Assembly: GCF_019320115.1 (NCBI RefSeq)
Contig: NC_089587.1
Location: 102,574,166-102,638,165 of the forward strand
Reading direction: 5' to 3'
Length of the DNA: 64,000 bases
DNA from: Miscanthus floridulus
Lineage: Eukaryota; Streptophyta; Magnoliopsida; Poales; Poaceae
Shown here: one piece after another, positions 26,601 through 38,926 of the stretch
How the letters are laid out: each line of letters opens with the position of its first letter
Numbering within the stretch: position 1 is the first letter of the stretch
Translations under genes and position numbers: made by a program
Notes under the pieces: model-generated
Told to the model about the DNA's origin: nothing
The model's database searches: none
What the model saw: only the letters and a program-made list of their open reading frames with translations

Positions 26601-28301
26601 TTGCATGTGCATGCAATAGGCGCGACGGAAGAAATCACCGTGTTGGAGTATGAGGCCGATGCCTAGGAAGAGCATCAGGAAGTGCAGCAACCAGAGGCCC
26701 TAGGAGATGGTGAGCCCGACGGTGAACAGTTGCCCGACTGCCTAGATCATCAACCCTCAATCTTTGTGAAAGGCAAGCCCCAGAGCATTCTAAGCCTTCT
26801 ATGTTTTTGAACTATCAACTTGAGTCCTTTTTATGTTGATGCATTAAGTACTAGGAGTTGATTGGAACCACTTGCTGTATATATCTTCCTTGTCCAGATA
26901 TATGTATCTTGAATCTTATGTAGGTCCAAGATCAAATATATGCTTAGCCATGCTTAGTCGGTAGAAGTCAGGTGATTACCTGTCACCTACATGATATAGG
27001 CTGATAACTAATCACGTTTGGCTATATGTGCTAGTGTGGAATATAACCATGTGTCAATGAATAAAGGAGACTAGGCGGGATCATGATAGAGAAACAACAA
27101 GTCATGTAGGTCTTGGGTGCCTATTTATCCCCGTCTGTGTCGATTAAGGACCGATACGCTATACGTCCTCATGTCATGTTGAACACATGCCTAGCACTTA
27201 GTTGGCCGGATCTGATGATACAACCGTGAAGCCGAGTAGCTCAATTTAGGCTAGGCCTCAATAAGTGAAAGTGCGTACACAGAAGGCAGTAAGGATGTGT
27301 GGAGAGCCAATAGTGTGAGATCAAGGGTGGGACCGGGTCTTGATCTTCCTAGTAGATTGGTAGAATCTCTGAGGGTGCGGCGCTGATTGGACCCATGAGT
27401 TAGTCCTAAATTGTCCCAAAGGTGATCTGAGGCTACCTTCGTGGGGTGTGCCTCGGTTTGTGTTAGGGATAAATTCCCCAGCCAGGTAGGAATCAATTCG
27501 AATTGTTGTCTCTCTTGGATAGTGAGAACTTGACTGAGTAGTGGCAACATATAGTAACTTATTGGAAACTTGATGGTTATGATGATGCTCAAATTATTCT
27601 TATACCGAATATGGTTACTAATGCTTGTTAGCTTAATCAAGTGATTGCTCTAGTATATGTGCTAATCTAGAGATGCTTAATTGAATAGGTATTCAAATTG
27701 ATGCTAGAGGTACTAAATCTCAAAGTTATATTCCTTAAGCTTTTATGCAAAATGTTGTCTAGCTCACTCCACCTTTAAAGCCTTGCATACCCCTTGGTGT
27801 CTTATTATTTTGGTTTATGACGGGTAAGTCTAGCTGAGTACCTTCTCTACTCGGGGTTTATTCCCATTTGTTGTAGATGATGTGATGTACCATGGTTACT
27901 GCAAGCATTGCATAACTCCTGCAGTTTATGGAGAGTAAGACCAAGGGCATGGTCATTCTATATCATCTCATCTGTGTGCTTTTGTTGGAGATGATCCTAA
28001 ACTGGCTATGTATTTGAACTATCATGATGTTGTTTCAAAACTATGTTGCTTCCGCTACTTCTAAATTTGAGTTGTAATAACTTTGATGAAACTCCGATGT
28101 ATGTGAACTATTTATGAACATGTTGTAACATGTGACCGTTTGTGTTGAATCATATACGATCTTGGTTTGTACGTTGGTTGTTTTAGATCCTTTGTGATTT
28201 CATCGGACTACTAGGTTTATAGGGGTTCAAGTATAATGGTTTGATCGCTTCGGTGATTGCTATTGTACTTGTGCTCTTATAAATTAGACAATTTTGTTAC
28301 A
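23605..28301 (+). mobile_element. Inner solo LTR (family B), nested in the outer LTR
   Basis: It begins TGTAACACCC at 23605 and ends TTTTGTTACA at 28301, flanked by perfect TAGAC duplications, so it is a complete solo LTR of 4697 bp. Its orientation is opposite to the surrounding LTR: the plus strand reads from the TGTAACACCC start, and the run cgggtaagtctagctgagtac near 27820 is the complement of the type of sequence found in the other LTRs. No gag or pol remains, implying loss by LTR-LTR recombination. ORFs inside (24216-24665, 24922-25308, 27251-27640) are not genes. Confidence 0.85.
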
Positions 28302-28306
28302 TAGAC
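28302..28306. repeat. Target site duplication TAGAC, right copy
   Basis: The pentamer directly follows the inner LTR and is identical to 23600-23604. Confidence 0.85.
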
Positions 28307-28788
28307 CATACCAAAGAGGGTACATTGGACTACAATTAGGAGCAATAACATAGCACTGGCCTTTAGCTACATTTTTTAGAATTAATTCTCCAACATGGCA
28401 CTGCCATTCTGTTTTCATACTTAGGAAATTTGCTAAGTCTAGGGCTAATTTTCATTTCAACATCAATTTCCAAGCTACTAAAAATACTAGTCAGCAATTT
28501 TATTTTTCTACAGCAAGAGTTGCATTGTTATATATAAAGTTTGTACTTTAAACTTTATTTAAGTGACACAAGTATGTTTTATAATGTTTTTGCCCAACAA
28601 AAAATTGGTTTTGAACCTCACTTGATGCAACATGAACTATTGGATCAACTTTCATTTAACACTTTTATCAACCATTTTATGTTACAAGCAATTCATCTAC
28701 ACTCTTTATCACATGCAATGTCACATAAACATGATGCTCATGACATGATTTAGCAGGTTGTTTAGGGTGTAACACTAGGGGTGTTACA
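28302..28788 (-). mobile_element. Outer solo LTR (family A), right part
   Basis: This resumes the LTR interrupted at 23604 and ends GGGGTGTTACA, the same end as the solo LTR at 7195. Its 28530-28615 portion resembles 6850-6960 of that LTR and also the centre of the hAT element at 5250-5330. The next base to the right belongs to the F-box gene. Confidence 0.7.
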
Positions 28789-29175
28789 CGGTAGTTCCTT
28801 GAACTTCTTGGTTGTCAGATTGCAGACAAAATAGCAGTATGATCCATCAGCCCCTTGGCACTAGCATAGGATGAGGTCATTGCAGATATCTGAGACATCT
28901 ACATTGCCCAAGGTGAAGGGCAAGAAGGAAAAGGAGGGGTGTTCACCGGTGACTCTGGTGTAGCATCCAAAGCCTTGGTCGGTGTCATAGAAGAAGATTG
29001 CCATAGTCTAGGATAGCTTCTTATGGTTATTAGGGTCTGAGATAAGGTTTTTCTAGGAGCAATAAACACATTTGTAGCAAAACAAGGAGTGGGCGAGGAC
29101 ATGGCGGAGGATCTAAAAAATGACATCCTCCGTGAGGCTAGCCAATGCGTTCCTCTTGTTGGTGGCCTCCTCTAT
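28789..29175 (-). pseudogene. F-box protein gene, 5' half (F-box domain)
   Basis: One continuous minus frame encodes the N-terminus of a grass F-box protein. It reads LASLTEDVI, then ILRHVLAHSLFCYKCV and KNLISDPNNHKKLS (the F-box, which binds Skp1), then FFYDTDQGFGCYTRV, the leucine-rich LGNVDVSDICNDLILC, and FVCNLTTKKFKELP just before the LTR. Four TAG stops interrupt an otherwise kept frame. The codon where the start ATG is expected, before EEATNKRNALAS, is ATA at 29175-29173. It is therefore dead independently of the insertion. Its 3' half is at 19372-20137. Confidence 0.8.
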
Positions 29176-30060
29176 TTCATTTGTGTGTAGTAGGATGAGA
29201 GCTTGCTCAGTAATGAGATCATTGAAGTGGAAAATAATCCAACAAAGATCCAACAGTGAAGTCCACAACTCATACCAAAGTGCAACTTTAACAACCATTA
29301 ACAATTTTTATGGTACTATCTCAAACAAATTTATAGTAGCACCACATAGATATATATAACTCAAACTAGAGTAGCAGTTAATTTAGCTGTAACCATTACA
29401 ATTCCAACTAAATCAAGTCTATCCATCACACTTACAATCAGTACACGAGCTCAGAGCTTCTTTCATAGGAGATAGACAAAGATTAAGAGGACAACAATTA
29501 TAATAGTTTTGAAGATAGAAGCAATAGGCATGTTTGTTTGCCTAGACAGATAGGTATAATCAAGCAAGCACTTGACAATTAATAGGCCTAGTTGCACATA
29601 GGCATTTATAGTAACAAAATTGAACATATGCAGAAAACCAAGACATTAGTAGAAAACCAACCAGTGCCACCTCCTAGTTCTTTTCATCATCATATCATTG
29701 GCCTAACCAGATCTCCAACGCTAGAATGTTTCTTATATACCTCATGTTCAAGCAAGGACCAAAATAGTGAAGTGAACAGTAAAAGGCGAGAAAGGAGACC
29801 TGCGGATCGGACCTGTCGCCTCTGCCACGACACACAACAGACATGGATGCCAATGCTGCTGCGCTCCACCGGCAAGCCACGCCACCTAGCCTCCAAAAGG
29901 ACATCGGAGCCACTACAGCACACCGAGGATCCACCGCCGCTAGTCTAACGGGTATGGATTTGTTTCCACTTGAAGGGAAAATATTCAATATAGGTCAACC
30001 TATAGGGCATCCACACAGAGAATATAATACTATAACGACTCCAAAGACACGCCAAATACA
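29176..30060. other. No gene seen; possible 5' leader region of the F-box pseudogene
   Basis: The stretch upstream of the F-box start is mainly AT-rich. A GC-richer patch at 29790-29950 would be 5' untranslated exon sequence if the F-box gene had a spliced leader, but no strong donor site is visible. The overlapping ORFs here are short and unrecognised. Confidence 0.3.
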
Positions 30061-30067
30061 ACCAGAC

Positions 30068-30142
30068 ATCTAGCGCAATGGTAAAGATCATGCATTCCTT
30101 TCTCTAGATCCCGGGTTCGACTCCCAGGCATTGATGTTTTTT
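30068..30142 (+). other. tRNA-derived sequence with Pol III A and B boxes (SINE head or tRNA pseudogene)
   Basis: The A-box TAGCGCAATGG (30071-30081) and B-box GGTTCGACTCC (30114-30124) match the internal promoter consensus and are 32 bases apart. The T-arm has a GGG/CCC stem around TTCGACT. No complete cloverleaf with acceptor stem or anticodon arm is visible. A T-run at about 30136-30142 would act as a Pol III terminator or SINE tail. Confidence 0.55.
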
Positions 30143-30169
30143 TAATTTATTAGACCCCGATGGCACAAA

Positions 30170-30406
30170 AGGTACAAGTGACACGCAAGTCGTCGGGTCC
30201 CACAGGTCGGATAGAGATGGAGAAAGGTCCCATAGGTACACGTGACAAGTGAGAAATCGGGTCCCACAGGACGGATGGTCCCACAGGTACACGTGACACG
30301 TAAGCCGTCGGGTCCCATAGGTCAGATGGAGATGGAGAACAGTACCATAGGTACACGTGACACGTAAGCCATCGGGTCCCATAGGTCGGATGTTGAAGGG
30401 TCCCGC
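30170..30406. repeat. Minisatellite, four units of 51-64 bp
   Basis: Four units begin with ggtacacgtgacacgtaag or a close variant at about 30170, 30234, 30285 and 30349, each containing cgggtcccacaggtcggat. The second and fourth units are shorter by internal deletion. A degenerate fifth start is at 30407. Confidence 0.75.
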
Positions 30407-30519
30407 AGGTACGCGTCGAACGAAGAAAGGACCAAGCGGAGACTTTTATGATGAATTACAAGCATCACGAATGAGTAACTACAGGTCCCACAAGTACACG
30501 TCGGATAGAGAAAATACTG

Positions 30520-30825
30520 TGTAGAGATCTATGACGAAGCCATTCGTGAAGATCGAATATTGTTCGTCATAGATGTGTAATTAGTTCAATGATGAAGCCC
30601 TATTCGTCACAATTTTAAAGGGGATCGTCACAGATGAGTCGTGCAGGTGATCTATGACGAAACCCTGCGATGACGTTTTTTGTGACGATGCCTGATTTCG
30701 TCATAGAAAGGGAAGGTTACAGGATCGTCACTACTGATCTATGACGAAATGAAAATATTCGTTATAAAAAACGATCTTCTATGACGTGTTTGGATTCATC
30801 ATTGAGGTGGATATTTCTAGTAGTG
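30520..30825. mobile_element. CACTA transposon terminus with subterminal repeats
   Basis: The right end reads TTTCTAGTAGTG at 30825, the complement of the grass CACTA end CACTACTAGAAA. Inside it, the motif TATGACGAA and its complement recur at least seven times between 30529 and 30785, as expected for transposase-binding subterminal repeats. No matching left end and no transposase are seen, so this is an orphan end. The minisatellite and tRNA-like piece just upstream may belong to the same element. Confidence 0.75.
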
Positions 30826-31961
30826 CACATGCGCCTATAGACCTCGTGGCTATCTATAGTTACATGACAAATAAATATTTGCGTGCCTTACATGAAGGTC
30901 ATTCTTAATAAAAAGTTTTATTCATATTTAATAAGATGAGACATTAGCAAAAATAATAACATGACTCTGAAATTTTGAGAAGAGAGAGGAGATCAGTTTT
31001 ACATATAAGCGCACGGTTAATGACCCAAACATAACGAAACTAAACTAGGAGCTTTTTTTATTCCCACATATTGAAAAATTGAAAACTAAGTGAAACTTTA
31101 ATAGGAGCATTCAACTTGATTACATTATTCAACATTTAGATGTGTAAGCTTACGAAACTGTACTGTAATTTTTTTCTCAAATACGTAAAATATTTACGTA
31201 TCATTGTATTAAGTAGAATAGTTTAAACAAGCCGAAGGAGATCGACTTAACATAGCCCTAGCTGGACCATCCTATTAAAAGACCTCTTCTTTCGATATTA
31301 GAACTGTACTGTAAATGAAACTATGCATCATGAGTCTTATTTTATTTATCACCTATAAATTACTTTTGTAGACAGAGCGTGATAAGATTTAGGAAGGGAA
31401 ATGGCCTAAGAGCATCTCAAGAGTTTTCTTCAAAGTACTCTCTAATTATTATTTGTAGAGTTATTTAAATAAAAAAATGTTCTCTACATCTTTCCATCAA
31501 TTTTTTTATAACTTGTGCGTAAGCCAATCTCATTTTACATCGTTAATTAGTGAGAAATCTCGCATCGAGGATGTCCAAGATCTAATATAATTAAAAAACT
31601 GTTGAAAGATATTTTTCAATCAAAATTTCTATTTTTATTGAAAAGGAAGAAAATACCAGCGGCTTTTGAAAAATCTCTAGCTTCCCCAATAGCAGGCTTT
31701 CTAGTGTTCCACCGGCAGAACAGAAGCTACCAGACTCCTTCCCCTTGTTTGCCCCTGAACTTCGAGAGTATTCCGATCCACCACCGAACCATCCAGAAGC
31801 AGCCGCCTCCTGCTCTAAAAAAACTCTCGTCTCCGGTCATCCATTCCACACCCCCCACACCACGAAACCACGCGCAGATCCAAACGAATCCGAGCGGCCT
31901 TCCAAACCCTACGCCCGCCTCCGCCTCCCCCTCCCCCTCCCCGCAACACCACCGTGCACCC
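30826..31961. other. Intergenic spacer and 5' region of the Aha1-type gene
   Basis: AT-rich to about 31600, then increasingly pyrimidine-rich toward the start codon. From 31602 to 31961 the frame of the Aha1 gene stays open. I treat this as untranslated leader because composition and repetitiveness (Pro/Ser-rich, ccc-rich) differ from the conserved protein start. No TATA box is placed with confidence. Confidence 0.4.
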
Positions 31962-34410
31962 ATGGCGAAGTACGGCGAGGGTGACAAGCGGTGGATCGTG
32001 GAGGAGCGCGCCGACGGCGCCAACGTCCACAACTGGCACTGGGCGGAGCGCGACTGCCTGGAGTGGTCCCGCGCGCGGCTCTCCTCCCTGCTCGCGGGCC
32101 TCACCGTCCTCGACGGCGAGGGCGGTCTCACGCTCCGCACCGTCGCGCTCGACAAGCTCGACGGCGAGGCCTACGTCAACATCCGCAAGGGCAAGGTCAT
32201 CCCGGGGTACGAGCTCTCGCTCACCCTCTCCTGGGAGGCCGAGGCCGCCTCGGAGTCCGGGGCCGTGAAGGTCGCCGGCGCCGCTGAGGTCCCCTACCTC
32301 GCCGACGAGAACGCCGACGAGGACCCCGAGCTCCGCATCACCGTGCGCGGCGACGAGACGCCCCTCGCGCTCCGCGCCAAGGACGCCTTCCTCGCCCGCG
32401 GCAAACCCCTGGTGCTCGAGAAGATCCGGGAGTTCGTCGCTGCCATGGCCAAGGGGGGACCGGCCAAGGACGAGCTGGAGTCCAAGAAAACTCCCGCGAA
32501 GGTCGCCGCTGCGGCTCCTGGCGCCGCCCCAGCGAAGGAGGAGGTGGTGGCTCCTGCGCCGGCTGCAGAGAAGAAAAAGGCCAAGGGGAAGGACAAGGAG
32601 GGCTTCAAGACCATTGAGATGACGGAGAAGTTCTACTGCCGCTCAAAGGACATATATGAGATCTTGATGGATGAGAACAGATGGAAAGGGTTTACACAGA
32701 GCAATGCGAGGATCAGCAGAGAGGTTGGAGGCGAATTTAGCCTCTTTGATGGGTCCATCACTGGCGTCAACGAGGAGCTGCAAGAAGGGAAACTGATTGC
32801 ACAGAAGTGGCGGTTTGGAAGCTGGCCTGACGGCTTGTATTCCTCGGTAAGATCCTCATGCCATGGCTGGGTACCTATGGCAGCTAATCATTTTGCTATT
32901 GCTCTTGTATGCTCAGTAATCTAGGTACAGAAATTGTTTTGCTATTGCTCTTGTATGCTCACTAATCTAGGTACAGAAATTTGGATGCCGAAAGTTAGTG
33001 ACGGGGAAGATACGATGAATAACTCTTAATGATTAATAATTTGTTAAATTCAAGAAAATACGACTGACGATTAATAAGACTGTTCAAGAAAATACAAGTT
33101 TGATGAGCACTGTTGTTGTTTCTACCCATTCTGATCTCAAATTCAAACATCAAACTAAGGATTCACGCTAATCAATTAATGTTCATGTAGCTCTCTCCAA
33201 TGAATTACTCCATCCACTCCATATTATAGTTCACTTTAGCTCTATCCTAAGTCAATTTCCTCTAACTTTGGCCAAGTTTATAGAAAAATGCATTAGCATC
33301 TACAAACATTAAATTAGTTTCACTAAATCCTTTATGATTTTTTTTTGATAGTGCATTTATCTGAACTTTTAAAAGTTAATACATTTTTTCAAAAAAATTG
33401 GTCAAAGTTAGGGAAGTTTGACTTAGGATAAAGCCAAAGGAAACATAATTTGGAATGGAGGGAGTACTCCTACCATTTAAATGCGCACATAGCACCGTCC
33501 AGGGAAAGACCATCTAATGTGTCGATTATTAAAACAATTAGGTCTCTCTAATTGAGCACTGAAGGTTTCTGAATTTTCTCACTTTGTACTGAGCATGTAC
33601 TCTAGTTGCCAAGCGCACCATCAACGTGTACTATGTGGAATCATGCAATGTGCAATATTTTGAGTTCATCAGTAATCAATCACAAGTTCACAACAATTTG
33701 GTGAATTGTCTTTAGTGAGTATGCAATATTACTGTCTGGCGTGTCCTGTTTGTATAGGGTCATGTAATTGTTATCTTGATTTCAACAGTATTTTAGCAGA
33801 TGAGTTTTGAATTTGTGCAGTGGGTATGCAACACTTCTGAGCAATGCATAATGTATGCAAGGGGTTGTGGGCTCATCTTATTTGGAATGCGTGTGTAGAC
33901 TTGCTGTGATTAGCTTGTGGATTTAGATACTTAGCCATCTAATTTTTTTCTTCTCCTTTCCAATGCTGCTCTATGGCTATTGCTGTAGGAATGCAGGATT
34001 TCGCTTGAGATATGATATAGTAGATGCTTATGGGCACAAGGCGTCTATAATTATGATCATGCCTGTGCATACCATGGATTATTTTAGCCATGTTACTACA
34101 TATTAGTATGTTTGTCTTCTCACCGTGCTGTTGAAACTCGAAATGCAGGTCCGGTTGACGTTTGATGAGCCCGAGTCTGGAGTTACAATCATAAAGCTCA
34201 AACAAACTGATGTGCCAGAGGAAGACAAGTATGTTGATAATCCTATGCTTTGAACGTCAAATCTGTTGATGCTCCTCTCTTGTACTCATAATCTGTTTGC
34301 CTTTGAGCAATTGCAGGTATGGGAATTCAACTGTGGTAGAGAACACGGAGAGAGGCTGGAGAGAACTCATATTCCAGCGGATACGCGGAGTGTTTGGTTT
34401 TGGGATCTAA
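31962..34410 (+). CDS. AHA1: Activator of Hsp90 ATPase (Aha1-type co-chaperone), three exons
   Basis: Three exons (31962-32846, 34149-34228, 34317-34410) with GT/AG introns join in frame into a 352-residue protein, normal for plant Aha1. These cytosolic co-chaperones bind the Hsp90 middle and N domains and stimulate its ATPase. The N-terminal domain starts MAKYGEGDKRWIVEERADG and carries the signature NVHNWHW (residues about 21-27) within the first 165 residues. An Ala/Pro/Lys-rich linker (about 166-210) leads to the AHSA1 C-terminal domain with FTQSNARISREVGGEFSLFD and AQKWRFGSWPDG. The last exons give VRLTFDEPESGVTIIKLKQT, then YGNSTVVENTERGW and the end VFGFGI. The ATG at 31962 sits in a good context (cacccATGg). 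Exon 1 is strongly GC-rich. It converges with the DnaJ-type gene downstream. Confidence 0.93.
32891..32982. repeat. 46-bp tandem duplication in Aha1 intron 1
   Basis: Two copies starting ttttgctattgctcttg at 32891 and 32937 differ at about one base, so the duplication looks recent. It begins 44 bases after the donor site. Confidence 0.85.
33208..33464. mobile_element. Stowaway-type MITE in Aha1 intron 1
   Basis: A 257-bp element flanked by TA dinucleotides (33206-33207 and 33465-33466) has ends CTCCATCCACTCC and, inverted, CTCCCTCCATTCC. The AT-rich interior and TA target site fit Tc1/mariner-type Stowaway MITEs. Confidence 0.8.
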
Positions 34411-34774
34411 AGAGGCTATTTGGCATGAAGTTGGATTTCAAAATTTTACGGGGTCAGGCCATGAATGCCATAGCAAGCCATGTTTTACTCACCCAGTTTT
34501 TTTTTTCCATGTCCTTAAACACAAAAACTCTGCATATCATGGGGGTTTAAAAACATCTGTTATGCATCGCGCTAGTGTTCCTTGCTCCCAGTTCTGGTGC
34601 TGGCACAAATGAGTCAGTGTTGATCTTTGCTGATGCTGAAGGGGTTGGTTCCCTTGTTGCGTGATTAAAAATGGGACATTATTGTGTCAGTGTGAAGCGT
34701 TTTAGTGTCCATATATGCTCGGTTGTTGTGTTTTGGTAGCTTTTGGACTTCAATTGATCTCCCCCTGTTCATTT
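34411..34774 (+). other. Presumed 3' UTR and flank of the Aha1-type gene
   Basis: Non-coding DNA after the TAA at 34408-34410. There is no clear poly(A) signal I would assign. The 34266-34612 ORFs overlapping the last exon are shadows. Confidence 0.4.
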
Positions 34775-34916
34775 GGGCTAGTTTGGTTTATAAGCCATGG
34801 CTAGAAGTACTGTTGGCTGGTTTGATGTGAGAGAAAAATACTGTTCGTTGGCTGATAAGCCATGGCTTATAAGTCGTTGGCCGATAAGCTATGGCTTATA
34901 AGCCAGATGAACCGAC
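34775..34916. mobile_element. MITE of a locally repeated family
   Basis: The sequence gtttggtttataagccatgg begins it and the complementary words ggcttataagcc recur at its right side, with a core gtgagagaaaaatactgttc. The same core recurs near 38663, 43958 and 47095 and, in reverse, near 46430. It forms an imperfect hairpin. The interval 34917-35699 behind it is GC-mixed with no recognised gene, including a tract of gcggcagcgg-type words near 35020. Confidence 0.6.
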
Positions 34917-35699
34917 ACTTTTTTATATGGTAGTATTATGCTTGTCTTTGTTTGACAGCGATCAAATATGCTGCTGCAAATACTGTAGACGATGACTACA
35001 GCCTACTGCAGATGCAGCCGCTGCCGCGCTGCGGCTTATAGCGGCAGCGGACAGGCCTGGAGACGCCGGTCCGGTATCGGTGATCCGCTGCGTCGTTTGT
35101 TGCCGTTGCGGCCGTTCAGTGGGGGTGGGCACACCCGCTCAAAGACCCCAAGCCCAAGGAGGAAGGAGTAGATCCTGCTGCTGGTAGTTCAGTTGCCGTC
35201 TCGTCGTTGTCGACTGTGGCAAGTCCAATAAAATCTCATACTATGTTCATGTGGTTCGGCCAGTGGTTCCTAGTGCCTCAAAAGTTTTGCATTTTCGGTT
35301 GGGGATTTTTTTGCCGATCAGAAAGGCAGACCTGCGTCGTCATCTTCTCTTTTTGTTGCCGCTTTCTGCGAAGCAAGCTGGCCACAATGGGCTTGCTGGA
35401 AGCTGCTTATTTAAACTCTGTCGACAGCTTCATTATATCCTTTGGTTTGTCGGAGATGGTTTGCATCGACGGTTTGTCGGCCTTCTACTACCTTCGACTA
35501 GTGAGGTCCTTCCGTCTCCATGGCACCGTAGTGCTAGTTATAATTCGGTTCTCTCTCAAGGGTTTAGATGTAATTGGTCATTTGTTTTAATATATTCATT
35601 TCAAGGAGTTATAAAAAAAACTGACCATGACGGTGGCGTTCAATCGTTTCCGACTACCCTATGAGGTTCTTGGAAGTTGGAGGTAAATCTAGGTAAAAA

Positions 35700-35872
35700 A
35701 CTGGGAGCTTGGGCTTCGTTCTGTGCTGGCTGGGCTTCGTTCTGGGCCGGAGGATGCCATAATCTCCGTTCTCATACAAGCCCACGCTCAGAGATCACAG
35801 GCCTAAATGAAAGCCCAACAGGATTGTGTAGGCGTGTAGCTAGGGTTTCACAGACAGTACTCACTATTTAAG
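35700..35872 (+). promoter_or_regulatory. Promoter-like cluster: Site II motifs, telo-box, TATA
   Basis: TGGGCT/TGGGCC motifs or their complements occur at 35710, 35731, 35743, 35779 and 35812. A telo-box AGGGTTT is at 35842-35848 and a TATA-like CTATTTAAG at 35864-35872. In plants this combination is typical of ribosomal-protein, translation-factor and snoRNA gene promoters. Spacing places a start site near 35900 on the plus strand. No protein or RNA that I recognise follows; see findings. Confidence 0.45.
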
Positions 35873-36734
35873 CCGCCGCCGTGCCCCTGACCGGCAGACT
35901 GCCGTTCCATAATCCGCCGCTCCATCATGCTCAAAGACAGGTCCATAGTGTTAGGGTGAGAGAAGCCAAAGCCATCGTCTCCCTTGTGGATGACTCTAAA
36001 TGCGCGTTCGCTCTGTTGTTTATTTTTCTGATGAAAGTTTTCGCTCTGTTGTTTTGGGGCCGATGCTTGGAGATCTATTGTCCGTACCATCTGATTTTCT
36101 GATGCATCACATTTGCCAAATTGTCTCTGAGGCCCCGGACCGGATCGATCGATCTCTTCCTTCTGTTCGATGTAGTTTGTTTTCCGTTGTTCATCTTTAT
36201 TATTATCAGTTTATCACCGTAGTTGTTTTGCGCCTTGAAAGGCAACAAATTAGAGTCTCTGATGTGCTTCTTCCCGTAGCACATGCAGCGCTGTACGTTG
36301 CCGACAGCGACCTTGGAATAAGTTATCATGCATTCACCGTCGTCTCGTACGGTCTGTGCATCCCGATGTCCAACACTTCTAGCATCGATTCATTTCTTCT
36401 TCTGATGTGTGAGTAGGCCATTAGTTTTTGGGTTTAGTTTTTCACTCTCTGCATCCCGACGTCCAACACTTCTAGCATCGATTCATTTCTTCTGATGATG
36501 TGTGAGTAGGCCATTAGTTTTTGGGTTTAGTTTTTCACTGTTGGACCGACGACCACATCAATCTTGCTTTGACTTTTAGTTTATATAGCTTAGAAAAGGT
36601 CATTACATATGTGTGTAATCTTTGTTGAACGGCTAACAAAAATTTTACACTCTACTAGGGCTACTTTGATTCAAATGTCATTCCTACTCGATGATTCAAC
36701 AAAATCCTGGGCTTGGTGAAGACTGAAGAGTGAG
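35873..36734 (+). other. Possible transcript downstream of the promoter cluster; identity unknown
   Basis: A 138-codon open frame (36000-36416) and shorter ones are present but match nothing I know. Local words such as TGATGAA at 36030 and CTGA at 36092-36105 resemble snoRNA C and D boxes but lack a closing terminal stem. The region faces the 3' end of the DnaJ-type gene at 36735. Confidence 0.25.
36358..36540. repeat. Tandem duplication, 93-bp period
   Basis: Two copies start gcatcccga at 36358 and 36451 and stay nearly identical to the run tagtttttcact. Differences are a few substitutions and a small indel. Confidence 0.85.

Positions 36735-38926
<2,192 letters not shown>

Noticed and set aside
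28302..28793. 5' LTR of a plus-strand retrotransposon entering 28789 onward
   Set aside because: No primer binding site follows the LTR end; the next bases are F-box coding sequence.
30068..30142. Functional tRNA gene
   Set aside because: A and B boxes are present but acceptor stem and anticodon arm cannot be folded, so I call it tRNA-derived only.
31690..31740. Heat-shock elements in front of the Aha1 gene
   Set aside because: Scattered TTC and GAA words do not follow the alternating 5-bp nGAAn arrangement.
31727..32614. Long minus-strand frames opposite the Aha1 exon
   Set aside because: They mirror the strong GC bias of the conserved plus-strand gene and show no domain.
36027..36105. 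C/D-box snoRNA
   Set aside because: C-like TGATGAA and D-like CTGA words exist, but the flanks do not form the required terminal stem and no guide target could be tested.
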